Numbered from the stretch's first letter, positions 26,078-34,692 are shown. The stretch: 64,000 nucleotides of DNA from Oscillospiraceae bacterium (GCA_017461245.1 JAFTYW010000008.1:96747-160746), one strand, 5' to 3'. Made by a program: numbers and translations. The notes: generated by a model not told the origin, from the letters alone.

Positions 26078-26545
26078 TTAAAAAATGTTTTTAAAGAAAT
26101 CTCCGATTTTTTCAAAAACATTGCGCTCGTCAGCGAGCACCTCGATCTTATCACCCTGATTTACCTCAACGCATTCGACCTGAAGCTTATCCGCTTGATA
26201 CATACCGAGAGCAAGTGCCTTTTCCTCAATATTGCCGCGCGACATAATTGCGTCAAGCTCGCTGTCAAGCCTTACCTGCTCGCTCTGCAGGGTGGTGATC
26301 TCCTTATTGACTCTTGTTATTGCCGCGGTGGTTTCGGTTATCATAACGCGGGTGTAGATCATATAAGCACATACAAAGACCGAAACGATTGCAGTAAGTG
26401 TTAAAAGAGCGGGAGAAACCTTTGACAGAGCAGCGGTCTTCTTCTTTTTTCCGTGAACTACCTTAAGCTTGGGCGCGGGTTTTGTTTCTGCTTTGCGTTT
26501 TGTTTCAAATCTGGACAGATCGTAAGCTACGCCGCTGTTCATCAT
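26078..26545 (-). CDS. ftsL: Septum-formation protein FtsL-like
   Basis: A 155-residue bitopic protein: a basic cytoplasmic tail, one membrane segment (about 45-65) and an extracellular coiled coil (ITRVNKEITTLQSEQVRLDSEL). Low conservation is normal for FtsL, and its place between rsmH and the transpeptidase gene supports the call. AAGGAG lies before tandem ATG codons. Confidence 0.8.
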   Translation of the reverse strand: MMNSGVAYDLSRFETKRKAETKPAPKLKVVHGKKKKTAALSKVSPALLTLTAIVSVFVCAYMIYTRVMITETTAAITRVNKEITTLQSEQVRLDSELDAIMSRGNIEEKALALGMYQADKLQVECVEVNQGDKIEVLADERNVFEKIGDFFKNIF

Positions 26546-26577
26546 TTTCTCTCCTTTCCTTTAAACTTCCTTTATAC

Positions 26578-27510
26578 CTAAAGTTTTTCAAAAACTCTCA
26601 GTCTTGCGCATTTACTTCTTGGGTTTTGCTCCTGTTCCTCGGCATTTGGCTCGATAGCCTTGTTAGGAGTCATTTTGCCTTTTGGGGTATTTCCGCACAC
26701 GCAGATGGGAAAATCCTTAGGGCAGGTGCACCCTTGGCACCATTCTTTATATTTTTGTTTGACTATTCTATCCTCAAGCGAATGAAAGGTTATTATTGCT
26801 AGCCTTGCACCCGAGTTAAGTTTCGAAAAAATATCGTCAAGGGCGTTTTTTAAGTGTTCAAGCTCGCCGTTTACCTCAATTCTTATCGCCTGAAAGGTTC
26901 TTTTGCAGGGGTTCTTTTCCCTTTTAGCCGCCGCGGGCATTGCGCCCTTTATTATCTCGGCAAGCTCTAAGGTTGTTTCGATCGGCTTTTTCTGCCTCTC
27001 TCTGACTATCGCGGCCGCAATTTTTCTTGCAAACCTTTCTTCCGAATATGTAAAGATCATCTTGGAAAGCTCTGCCTCGCTATACTCGTTTACAACGTCC
27101 TTTGCGCTTTTTCCCGTTTTGCTCATTCTCATATCTAAGGGAGCATCATTTCTGAAGGAAAAACCGCGCTCGGCGCAGTCGAGCTGGAATGAGGAAACCC
27201 CCAGATCCAAAAGCATACCATCTATTTTATCTATATTCAGACTATCTAAAAGGCATACTATTTCGCTGAAGTTTGAGTGATGAACGCTCGCCTGCGGGAA
27301 GTCTTTAAGTCTTTCGCTTGCCGTTTTAACGGCATCGGGGTCGCGGTCAAGGCAGAGAAGTCTGCCGCCTTTTTTATAGTCTAACCTTTTGGCTATTTCT
27401 TTTGAGTGACCCGCTCCGCCGACAGTTCCGTCAACATATATTCCTGCGGGGTCAATTTTGAGTGCGCTGAGGCACTCGGTAAGCATTATGGGTTTATGAA
27501 CAAATTCCAT
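26578..27510 (-). CDS. rsmH: 16S rRNA (cytosine-1402-N4)-methyltransferase
   Basis: A 310-residue MraW family methyltransferase with the SAM-binding start VDGTVGGAGHSKEI, LLDLGVSSFQLD, RTFQAIRIEVNGEL and ITFHSLEDRIVK. The C-terminal region has a Cys-rich insertion (GCTCPKDFPICVCG) that could bind metal, as in other Gram-positive members. It is the second gene of the division cluster. Confidence 0.97.
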   Translation of the reverse strand: MEFVHKPIMLTECLSALKIDPAGIYVDGTVGGAGHSKEIAKRLDYKKGGRLLCLDRDPDAVKTASERLKDFPQASVHHSNFSEIVCLLDSLNIDKIDGMLLDLGVSSFQLDCAERGFSFRNDAPLDMRMSKTGKSAKDVVNEYSEAELSKMIFTYSEERFARKIAAAIVRERQKKPIETTLELAEIIKGAMPAAAKREKNPCKRTFQAIRIEVNGELEHLKNALDDIFSKLNSGARLAIITFHSLEDRIVKQKYKEWCQGCTCPKDFPICVCGNTPKGKMTPNKAIEPNAEEQEQNPRSKCARLRVFEKL

Positions 27511-27525
27511 ATCCTGCCCTCAAAG

Positions 27526-27948
27526 CTAAAAATCAAGCTGCGTCAGCACGTCGGCAACGCTTTCGGGGGTGATACTGTTATACATATTGTCATAATTATC
27601 ACTGTTCCAAAGCTCGACCTTTGAGTTCATTCCAACAAAAATTACCTCTTTGTCAAGCCCGGCGTGCTCGATAAGCTCGCTGGAAATAAAAACTCGTCCC
27701 TGCTTATCGGGGGAAAGCAGACAGGCAGAGCCGAAAAGCCAGCTTTTGACCTGACGGACCTTTGCCTCGGGGAAGCTTTTAAGGCTTTCGCTAAGGCGCT
27801 TCCACTCCTCCTCTGAATATGCACAGAGGCATTTATCAAAAAGGCTCTTGGCAAGAACGATGTTCTCGCCCATATCTTTTCTGAAATTCGCAGGGAAAAT
27901 AATTCTTCCGTTTGCGTCTATCGTATTTTTAAACTTACCGATGAGCAT
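27526..27948 (-). CDS. mraZ: MraZ transcriptional regulator
   Basis: A 140-residue AbrB-like regulator with two DXXXR motifs (DANGR and DKQGR), one per swapped-hairpin domain. It binds direct repeats in front of its own operon and represses it. ATG 27948 is chosen because AAGGAG precedes it and the protein then begins MLIGKF, the family N-terminus; longer in-frame versions run into the operator. Four repeat boxes lie between the promoter and this gene. Confidence 0.95.
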   Translation of the reverse strand: MLIGKFKNTIDANGRIIFPANFRKDMGENIVLAKSLFDKCLCAYSEEEWKRLSESLKSFPEAKVRQVKSWLFGSACLLSPDKQGRVFISSELIEHAGLDKEVIFVGMNSKVELWNSDNYDNMYNSITPESVADVLTQLDF

Positions 27949-27972
27949 CTTCCCCGCTCCTTTCGTCTTTAG

Positions 27973-28002
27973 TGTGGAAAACCGTGTGGAAAATGTGGAA
28001 AT
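27973..28002 (-). promoter_or_regulatory. Three DnaA-box-like repeats in the mraZ leader
   Basis: On the minus strand TTTTCCACA occurs twice and ATTTCCACA once (27973-27981, 27985-27993, 27994-28002). The first two fit the DnaA consensus TTWTNCACA. They lie between the MraZ boxes and the mraZ ribosome site. Binding is inference. Confidence 0.4.
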
Positions 28003-28003
28003 C

Positions 28004-28038
28004 CACCTTTTTTCACCTTTTGCCACCTATTTACACCT
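28004..28038 (-). promoter_or_regulatory. MraZ operator: four AGGTG boxes at 10-bp steps
   Basis: On the minus strand AGGTG occurs at 28034-28038, 28024-28028, 28014-28018 and 28004-28008, exactly one helical turn apart, starting just after the -10 element. This fits the tandem-box architecture known for MraZ operators in other bacteria. Confidence 0.8.
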
Positions 28039-28067
28039 ATTATACACTCATAAGCCACCAAAGTCAA
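28039..28067 (-). promoter_or_regulatory. Promoter of the division and cell-wall cluster
   Basis: On the minus strand TTGACT (28062-28067), 17-bp spacer, perfect TATAAT (28039-28044). Confidence 0.85.
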
Positions 28068-28138
28068 GGGGTTGAGAAAAAAATTTAGGCCATTTTTTAA
28101 GGTAAATTTTTACTTTTTTCGCAAGACAAAAAATTAGC

Positions 28139-28166
28139 CGAAAACCGCTATATCTTGCGGTTTTCG
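28139..28166. other. Hairpin in the gap between mraZ and the nuclease gene
   Basis: Perfect 10-bp stem CGAAAACCGC/GCGGTTTTCG with an 8-nt loop, no T run. The rest of 28068-28360 is A/T-rich and should hold the nuclease promoter, which I could not place with confidence. Confidence 0.5.
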
Positions 28167-28360
28167 ACCGATTTAAACAAAGGGCGTCACAAGTATTATT
28201 ATCGTCTTAATATAGACCGAGTAAATCGCATCTCAAAATTCTGATAATAAAAACACTTTTGGCATATATTCTTTAAAAATATGTGTTGCAACCCGCACCA
28301 AAATATGCTATGCTATATTATGAGGGTTTATGTCTAAAAACCAAGAAACGAGGAATTAAA

Positions 28361-30868
28361 ATGAGGAACACAACAAGGCGTTATTTAGCTATATTTATGG
28401 CGTTTATAATGTCCATAAGCATTGCCTTTGGATTGAGATTGCCTGCCAAGGCGGCAACCGTAGAATATGTTTACGGAACAGGCAACTACAAAAACTACAT
28501 ATACAACTGGGGTACTCGCGAGGAGGTTGCCACATTCCTTTCGCCCAACGCAGAGGAATTTTACGAGGAGAATAATGTTACCTATGAGCAGCTTGCTGCG
28601 CTGAGTGGCAGCAGCAATACAAGCAGCGTTCCTTCAAGCGCACTTTATAAAAAGCTTCAGAGCTTAATGAGAACCGCTCACACGACTATAAATAACTATG
28701 ACAAGGTAAAATATTTGTGCGACTATACCGATTGCCAGAACAGCAAAAAAACAAGCAACAAAATTTCATCCTTTTATTCGGGTGCCGAGATCGGCCCCGG
28801 TTGGACCTACCCTGAGTGGAACCGCGAACATGTTTGGCCAAACAGTAAAGGCAACCAGGCCGGTAACGGTGAAAATGACATTATGATGTTAAGGCCCACC
28901 GCATCAAGCGAAAACGGCAGCCGTGGCAACAAAGCCTACGGACCCACCACCACTTCTTCATATTTTAACCCAAACCATTTCGCAAACGGCAGATACGATC
29001 TGCGCGGCGATGTTTCGCGTATTTTGCTTTATCAATATGTCCGTTGGGGCGCCACCGACAGAATGTGGGGCTCATCGGGTGTTATACAGAGCAAAGAGAT
29101 TCTTCTTCAGTGGATGGAAGAGGACCCTGTTGATACTTGGGAGCTTGGCAGAAATGACTCTGTGCAGTCTATAACAGGAACCAGAAATGTTTTCGTAGAC
29201 TATCCCGAGCTTGCTTTTGAATTGTTTAATGAAGAAATACCTAACGATTATACAACACCTTCGGGCGCAGGTACTACCGGCGGCTACAAGATCACCGCAA
29301 CCTCAAACAACACCGCTTGGGGCAATGTTTCAGTAAACGGAAACACAATTAATGCATCAGCTGTTACAGGCTACGATGCCGTCGGTTTTGACGTTATTAA
29401 GGGCACTGCCGAGGTTACAAGACAGGGTGATTCCTTTATTGTGGAGGCTTCAAGTGACGTAACCATAAGAATAAACTTTGCAGCTCGCGAGAGCAAGACC
29501 GTAATTTTTTCTGAGGACGGCAGCAGCGCAGGAAATCAGTCTATTTATATCGGCGGGACCATTACGTTACCCGCACACAAAACAGCTCTTAAGTCAGGCT
29601 ACACCTTTATCGGTTGGAGCGAAGCAACATTTGCAGACACCACCTCAAAGCCCGACTTCCTTGAAGAAGGCAGCAAATACATCGTCAGAAATGATGCTAC
29701 ATTGTACGCTTTGTATTCACGCAACAAAAACGGGGTCGTTTACTACTTTACCAATTCTCCTACAGGCTGCACCCACACAAGAGCCTACAAATTTGAACGA
29801 GTAGAGCCCACCTGCAAGAGCCCCGGAACAACCGAGGGTATGTACTGCCCCGATTGTAGCGCCTTTATCAGCGGCCACCAAAAGCTTTCTAACGCAAACA
29901 TCGATCACAAATACAACAGCAAGGGCGTATGCACCGTTTGCGGTGATACAAAGGCTAACAGCAACACCTCAACCAGCAGCAAGACAAACAGCAATAATGT
30001 TTCAAGCAAGGACAATCAAGGTACAAGTAACAAGCCCACAAACAGCACCTCAAGCAAAAATAACCAAAGCACAAGCAGTAAGGGTGCAAATAACACCACA
30101 AGCAAAAATGAAAATAGCACAAGTAGCAAACCTTCAGGCACTACATCAAGCAGAGTCGAGCAGAATGTAAGCAGTAAGCCTATCGGCAACACATCAAGCA
30201 AAGATGAGCTTAACACAAACAGCAACACAGTCGGCGACAACGAGCAGAATACAAGCAGCGTTATCGCCGAAACCGAAGCAGAAGACATTGTTGTGACTGT
30301 GAACATTTCGGAAAACACCCTCGTTGTTTCCGACTTTATTAAGGAAGCTATCAACAACAATATCCCCCTCGTCTTAAAGGCTAAAGACTACACCTGGAAC
30401 TTTGAAAAAATTGCAATTTCTCCCGATGAGGCAAAGAGTTTTGATGCCACTATTTTGACCGGCGACGAGGTAAGTGAGGGACACAAAAGCATCATTAAAA
30501 ACGCAGCCAAAAGCAAAGACTTCTTCCCAATCAGCTTTGCGCACAGCGGTGCACTTCCCGCAAAGGCAACCATTACAATCAATGTTGATGAGGCATTTGC
30601 AGGACAGGAGGTCGAGGTATACTCCATTGCCGCAAGCGGCAGCGCAGTTCTTGAAGGCAAGGCAACCGTTTCAAGCGACGCCGTCTTAAGCTTTGATACC
30701 GAGCGTACATCCCTTTACTTTGTTACTAAGACAACAGCCAACAACAGCGCATCGCTCTTATGGCTCTGGATTCTTATTGCCGTTGTATTAGTCGGCGGCG
30801 GTGTAACCGTTTTTGTGCTTTACAAAAAAGGAGTTATCTTTAACGCAAAGAAACAAGACTTAGCATAA
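28361..30868 (+). CDS. Secreted, membrane-anchored endonuclease I family protein
   Basis: An 835-residue surface protein. Residues 1-32 are a signal peptide (AKAA cleavage region). Residues 33-300 form an endonuclease I (EndA/NucM-like) domain with the active-site signature EWNREHVWP (His157) and downstream NDIMMLRPT and NKAYGP. Two beta-rich repeat regions follow, the second like InlB B-repeats (FIGWSEATF to LYALYS). A Cys-x-x-Cys ribbon (MYCPDCS, KGVCTVCG) precedes an Asn/Ser/Lys linker of about 100 residues, a further beta domain, and a C-terminal membrane helix with a basic tail (about 803-835). It should degrade DNA or RNA at the cell surface. ATG 28361 has GAGGA upstream. A terminator follows. 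Confidence 0.85.
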   Translation: MRNTTRRYLAIFMAFIMSISIAFGLRLPAKAATVEYVYGTGNYKNYIYNWGTREEVATFLSPNAEEFYEENNVTYEQLAALSGSSNTSSVPSSALYKKLQSLMRTAHTTINNYDKVKYLCDYTDCQNSKKTSNKISSFYSGAEIGPGWTYPEWNREHVWPNSKGNQAGNGENDIMMLRPTASSENGSRGNKAYGPTTTSSYFNPNHFANGRYDLRGDVSRILLYQYVRWGATDRMWGSSGVIQSKEILLQWMEEDPVDTWELGRNDSVQSITGTRNVFVDYPELAFELFNEEIPNDYTTPSGAGTTGGYKITATSNNTAWGNVSVNGNTINASAVTGYDAVGFDVIKGTAEVTRQGDSFIVEASSDVTIRINFAARESKTVIFSEDGSSAGNQSIYIGGTITLPAHKTALKSGYTFIGWSEATFADTTSKPDFLEEGSKYIVRNDATLYALYSRNKNGVVYYFTNSPTGCTHTRAYKFERVEPTCKSPGTTEGMYCPDCSAFISGHQKLSNANIDHKYNSKGVCTVCGDTKANSNTSTSSKTNSNNVSSKDNQGTSNKPTNSTSSKNNQSTSSKGANNTTSKNENSTSSKPSGTTSSRVEQNVSSKPIGNTSSKDELNTNSNTVGDNEQNTSSVIAETEAEDIVVTVNISENTLVVSDFIKEAINNNIPLVLKAKDYTWNFEKIAISPDEAKSFDATILTGDEVSEGHKSIIKNAAKSKDFFPISFAHSGALPAKATITINVDEAFAGQEVEVYSIAASGSAVLEGKATVSSDAVLSFDTERTSLYFVTKTTANNSASLLWLWILIAVVLVGGGVTVFVLYKKGVIFNAKKQDLA

Positions 30869-30870
30869 CA

Positions 30871-30905
30871 AAAAGGTCGGATTCAAATTGAATCCGACCT
30901 TTTTG
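30871..30905 (+). terminator. Terminator of the nuclease gene
   Basis: Stem AAAAGGTCGGATTC/GAATCCGACCTTTT with a 5-nt loop and a T run. Confidence 0.9.
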
Positions 30906-30949
30906 TTTTGCCTTAAAAAAAAGAAATCAACCCTTTCCTTTATATCTCT

Positions 30950-31320
30950 GTAAGAGGGGTCACAGGGCTTGCCCCTTGCCGCCAGAGAGTGAGCACGGCG
31001 AAACGACGTTTTCTGTTTTATAAAACTCGTTTTGCATAATTACTTTGTATCTAACAGAGATAACATAAATATAAAAATAAAACCAACTAAAACACACCAG
31101 CGAAACGCAATTACGATAAAACCTGGCTTTCGACGGGCGAGGGAGAGGGGCGGACACCCTCTCCCTTTTACGTCTTCTTTGCTTCCTTTCTTTGACGAAA
31201 GAAAGGGAGCGCCCTCGCGGCGTGAGCGAAAGTAAAGAGCATTGTAAAAAATAACGCCGCCCGCGGCGGCTACACCTCACCACCGCCTGCGGCGGAGCCT
31301 CTCCTCAAAAGAAAGTCCTC
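30950..31320. repeat. Repeat-like GC-rich intergenic region without a gene
   Basis: It contains GGGAGAGGG/CCCTCTCCC (31141-31165) followed by four T, CTTTCTTT/AAAGAAAG, GCCGC/GCGGC (31256-31267) and CCGCC-TGC-GGCGG (31283-31295). Open frames here are short and basic, of the kind that arises from repeats. Composition differs from both sides. I see no gene. Confidence 0.45.
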
Positions 31321-31359
31321 ATCATACAGTCAGAACACCTGTCCCTATATCACAATAAA

Positions 31360-31393
31360 AAAATGACACCTTCAAGAAACTTGAAGGTGTCAT
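31360..31393 (-). terminator. Terminator of the rsmD-coaD operon
   Basis: A 14-bp stem ATGACACCTTCAAG/CTTGAAGGTGTCAT with an AAA loop, followed on the minus strand by TTTTTTTATTG, nine bases after the last stop. Confidence 0.85.
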
Positions 31394-31401
31394 GCTGTGT
31401 T

Positions 31402-31869
31402 TTATTCCTGAGGTGCGCCCATCCTCTTGTTTCTTAAGGTAGTTCTGGTCTGCTTGATCTCGGTTGCACTTCTTACCAGAACCTCCTCGGCGTTCTTTAA
31501 TATCTCGTCAGCAAATTCACTTGCGCCTTGACGAACCTCTCTTGATTTCTGGTGCGCCTGCGAAAGAATGTCGTTGGCGCGATTCTGAGCCTGAATAACA
31601 AGCTCGTCCTTATTGACAATGGATTTTGCTCTTTCCTCAGCGACGCGGATAATATCCTCCGCCTCCTGCTTAGCGATTGCGATGATCTCGCCCCTATCTG
31701 CAACGATAGCCTTTGCTTGACGAATTTCCTGCGGAAGATTCATACGGATATCGTCGATAAGATCCCTCGCCTTCTGCGAGTCTATAAGGCATTTACCGCC
31801 TGTAAGCGGCATTTTCACAGCGTCCTCAAACATATCGTCTAAGAGATCTACCATATCGTCCACATTCAT
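31402..31869 (-). CDS. Coiled-coil protein (V-ATPase subunit H/DivIVA-like), unknown role
   Basis: A 155-residue, almost wholly helical, charged protein without signal peptide. Residues 40-140 form a long heptad-like Ala/Glu/Arg helix (AKQEAEDIIRVAEERAKSIV), a pattern that databases often label ATP synthase subunit or DivIVA-like. It overlaps the coaD stop by one base, so it is co-translated with it, an arrangement seen in other Clostridia. Function unknown; a structural or scaffold role is a guess. Confidence 0.6.
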   Translation of the reverse strand: MNVDDMVDLLDDMFEDAVKMPLTGGKCLIDSQKARDLIDDIRMNLPQEIRQAKAIVADRGEIIAIAKQEAEDIIRVAEERAKSIVNKDELVIQAQNRANDILSQAHQKSREVRQGASEFADEILKNAEEVLVRSATEIKQTRTTLRNKRMGAPQE

Positions 31870-32369
31870 TATTCGTTTCCTCCTTTGTTATATTTTTTAA
31901 GCACATTATGAACATCATCTAAAATCTCGGGCGGCACAAAGGGCGATATATCTCCCCCAAAAAGAGCCACCTGGCGCACCATACTCGAGCTTAAGTACAT
32001 ATTCTCTGCCGACGATGTTAAAAACACCGTTTCGAGCCCCGGGTACAGTTTTTTATTTGTAAGAGCCATCTGAAATTCATACTCGAAGTCAGACATTGCT
32101 CTAAGTCCCTTGACAATGGCGGTTGCGCCCGCATTTTTTGCGTAATCAGCAAGCAGGCCGCAGTAGGAATCAATTTCAATATTATCGCTTTTTCCGAGCG
32201 CCTTTTCGATCAGAACGCGGCGCTCATCAATATCAAACGTGTGATTTTTATTAGGATTAGTCAAAACAAGAACAATGACCTTATCAAAAATCTTTGCGGC
32301 GCGGCGAATAATATCAACGTGGCCGCGGGTTATGGGGTCAAAGCTTCCCGGACAGATTGCAAGATTCAT
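31869..32369 (-). CDS. coaD: Phosphopantetheine adenylyltransferase
   Basis: A 166-residue nucleotidyltransferase making dephospho-CoA. The N-terminal GSFDPITRGHVDII motif, KGLRAMSDFEYE and SSMVRQVA (ISSTxxR-type motif) are intact. ATG 32369 follows AAAGGTG; an in-frame GTG inside that RBS is rejected. It lies 18 bases after rsmD, a very common pairing. Confidence 0.96.
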   Translation of the reverse strand: MNLAICPGSFDPITRGHVDIIRRAAKIFDKVIVLVLTNPNKNHTFDIDERRVLIEKALGKSDNIEIDSYCGLLADYAKNAGATAIVKGLRAMSDFEYEFQMALTNKKLYPGLETVFLTSSAENMYLSSSMVRQVALFGGDISPFVPPEILDDVHNVLKKYNKGGNE

Positions 32370-32387
32370 TTTGTCTTTCACCTTTGG

Positions 32388-32945
32388 TTAGTAAATTTCG
32401 GTTTCTGTATTTTTTGCGCGGTAGAGAGCAAGCTCAGTCTTACCGTATCTATAGCGGCGGCGAAGCTCAAACTCCCCTGCGCTCTCGGGCAAAGCCTCGC
32501 CCTTTGGGATTTCGCAGATGATAGCACCGCTCTCGCTTGTTATCTTAGCCACCTTATCAAGAATCGGAACAATCAGGTCATCACGATAAGGCGGGTCCAT
32601 AAAAACAATGTCAAACTTCTTACTGCAGAAGCTCACAAAATCGCTCACGCTCTGCATATGGACCTCGGCTTTGTCTGAAAGGCCGAGTTCTTTGAGGTTT
32701 TGGCGGATGCACTCAACGGGCTTTCTGCCCATATCGACAAAAATCGCCTTTTCTGCTCCACGGCTTAATGCCTCGATGCCCATCTGACCGCTACCCGCGA
32801 ACAGATCAAGAAAATGCGCCCCGTCAAGCTCAAACTGGATTATGGAAAAAAGCGCCTCTTTAACCTTATCAGAGGTGGGCCTCGTGTCCAGACCCTCGGG
32901 CGTTACAAGCCGCCTGCCCTTTTTATCTCCTGCAATTACTCTCAC
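32388..32945 (-). CDS. rsmD: 16S rRNA (guanine-966-N2)-methyltransferase
   Basis: A 185-residue SAM-dependent methyltransferase. The start region VRVIAGDKKGRRL, the SAM loop FLDLFAGSGQMGIEALSRG and the catalytic DPPY are present. The GTG at 32945 is chosen because AAAGGAG lies nine bases before it and the protein then begins at the family N-terminus. An ATG nine codons upstream (32972, AAGGAT site) is the alternative. Confidence 0.93.
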   Translation of the reverse strand: MRVIAGDKKGRRLVTPEGLDTRPTSDKVKEALFSIIQFELDGAHFLDLFAGSGQMGIEALSRGAEKAIFVDMGRKPVECIRQNLKELGLSDKAEVHMQSVSDFVSFCSKKFDIVFMDPPYRDDLIVPILDKVAKITSESGAIICEIPKGEALPESAGEFELRRRYRYGKTELALYRAKNTETEIY

Positions 32946-33067
32946 AGTCCAAATCTCCTTTGAGTTACTCATATATATTATCCTTCAAAATCGCTTCTTT
33001 GTCAACACATAAATTTATTCTGGCAGAATTTTGCAGGCAATATTCTGTCGGTTTTTCAAAAACGCTC

Positions 33068-33096
33068 TTGTTAAGCTTAAAAAAATATTGTATACT
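33068..33096 (+). promoter_or_regulatory. Promoter of rnhA-mnmA
   Basis: TTGTTA (33068-33073), 17-bp spacer, TATACT (33091-33096), 34 bases before the TTG start. Confidence 0.65.
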
Positions 33097-33130
33097 AAAT
33101 TAGTAGACCACAAAAAAGGAGGCGGAGAGC

Positions 33131-33568
33131 TTGAAAAAGGTTGAACTTTATACCGACGGCGCCTGCAGCGGCAACCCGGGCCCCGGCGGCTGGGGAGCGA
33201 TACTCAAATACGGTTCGATCGAAAAAGAACTGTGCGGCGGAGAAAGACAGACCACCAACAACCGAATGGAGCTTACCGCCGCAATAGAAGGACTTTCTGC
33301 CCTAAAAGAGCCCTGTGCAGTTACCCTTTATTCTGACTCTAAGTACTTAGTTGACGGAATGGAAAAAGGCTGGGCGCGCTCTTGGCAGAAAAACGGCTGG
33401 AGAAAGGCCGACAAAAAGCCCGCTCTAAACCCTGACTTGTGGGAAAAACTCATTGAGCTTTTTGACAGACACTCGGTAACACTTGTGTGGGTCAAGGGGC
33501 ATGCAGGGCATCCTTACAACGAGCGGTGTGACGCGCTTGCCGTTTCATTTTACCAAAACTTAAAGTAG
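33131..33568 (+). CDS. rnhA: Ribonuclease HI
   Basis: A 145-residue RNase H that removes RNA from RNA-DNA hybrids. Catalytic acids are visible: Asp in [15 protein letters not shown], Glu in [13 protein letters not shown], Asp in [10 protein letters not shown] and the late Asp in ERCDALA. The start is TTG with AAAGGAGG upstream. It is followed after eight bases by mnmA. Confidence 0.95.
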   Translation: MKKVELYTDGACSGNPGPGGWGAILKYGSIEKELCGGERQTTNNRMELTAAIEGLSALKEPCAVTLYSDSKYLVDGMEKGWARSWQKNGWRKADKKPALNPDLWEKLIELFDRHSVTLVWVKGHAGHPYNERCDALAVSFYQNLK

Positions 33569-33576
33569 GTTTATAT

Positions 33577-34611
33577 ATGTCTGATAAAAAAACTGTTATG
33601 CTGGCGCTTTCGGGCGGGGTCGACTCGTCGGTTTGCGCCGAGCTACTCAAAAGAGACGGGTATGAGGTAAAGGCCGTTGTTATGCGGATGTCTGATGCAC
33701 ACGGCGACACTGTAGAAGCGGCAAAAGCCGTTGCCGACAGCTTTGACATTCCCCTCACCGTTTTGGATCTAAAAAAAGAATTTAAAGAAAATGTAATTGA
33801 CCCTTTTATAGACGATTATGTGAACGCGCGCACTCCAAACCCCTGCGTTATCTGCAATCCGCGTGTAAAATTTTATCACCTTTTAAAGACAGCAAACGAG
33901 CAGAACTGTGATAAGATTGCAACAGGGCATTATGCGAAAATCGGTTATGAGAATGGTCGTTATTTTGTTAAGAGATCCGACTCTATAGAGCGTGACCAGT
34001 CCTATATGCTTTACAGGCTTGGGCAGGAGGTTTTATCGAGGCTCTTACTGCCTTTGGGCGTATTGGAAAAGGATTACGTTCGCAAGACAGCTCGCGACCT
34101 TTCGCTATCCTCTGCCGACGCGCCCGACAGTCAGGAAAACTGCTTTATTCCCGATAATGACTACGCCGCATATATAAAGGCACAGTCAATAGCCTCTCCC
34201 GAGGGTGATTTTATCTCTCCCGATGGAAAAATTGCAGGACGGCACAAGGGCATTATTCACTACACTGTAGGCCAGCGAAAAGGGCTTGGAATCGCGCTTG
34301 GACAGCCCGTTTTCATCAAAAAGATCGACGCCGAAACAAACCGCATATACCTTGCCTACAACGGCGGTCAATTCACTGACAAAATTCTTGTGCGCGACTG
34401 CGTTTATATGTTAAAAGAAAGCATAAGCGAGCCGCTAAGAGCAGAGGTCAAAATTCGTTCAGCCGCAAGGGCTGAGAGCGCGGTTATCGCGCCCCTTGAG
34501 GACGGCTATGCCGAGGTTTTGTTCGACCTGCCTGTCAAAGCGGCGGCGCCCGGGCAGTCAGCGGTTTTCTACGTTGGAGATGCAGTTTTGGGCGGCGGAT
34601 TTATTGTATAA
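33577..34611 (+). CDS. mnmA: tRNA-specific 2-thiouridylase
   Basis: A 344-residue enzyme placing sulfur on wobble U34 of Lys, Glu and Gln tRNAs. The PP-loop SGGVDSS (12-18), catalytic Cys90 in TPNPCVICN and second Cys189 in SQENCF are present, as are YTVGQRKGLG and the C-terminal beta-barrel. The segment between the PP-loop and Cys90 is somewhat shorter than in E. coli MnmA. It is in an operon with rnhA. Confidence 0.93.
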   Translation: MSDKKTVMLALSGGVDSSVCAELLKRDGYEVKAVVMRMSDAHGDTVEAAKAVADSFDIPLTVLDLKKEFKENVIDPFIDDYVNARTPNPCVICNPRVKFYHLLKTANEQNCDKIATGHYAKIGYENGRYFVKRSDSIERDQSYMLYRLGQEVLSRLLLPLGVLEKDYVRKTARDLSLSSADAPDSQENCFIPDNDYAAYIKAQSIASPEGDFISPDGKIAGRHKGIIHYTVGQRKGLGIALGQPVFIKKIDAETNRIYLAYNGGQFTDKILVRDCVYMLKESISEPLRAEVKIRSAARAESAVIAPLEDGYAEVLFDLPVKAAAPGQSAVFYVGDAVLGGGFIV

Positions 34612-34634
34612 ATTGTAAATTTCTCCGTCAGCAT

Positions 34635-34663
34635 TTGCATATTTCGACGGTTTGTGTTAAACT
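34635..34663 (+). promoter_or_regulatory. Promoter of the SGNH protein gene
   Basis: TTGCAT (34635-34640), 17-bp spacer, TAAACT (34658-34663). Confidence 0.55.
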
Positions 34664-34692
34664 AAAATTTAAAGATACTTTTTAAGCGAGAG

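Noticed and set aside
30960-31283. 107-codon minus-strand ORF with basic, repetitive sequence
   Set aside because: Looks like translation of a dispersed repeat; no ribosome site and strong GC-rich palindromes inside.
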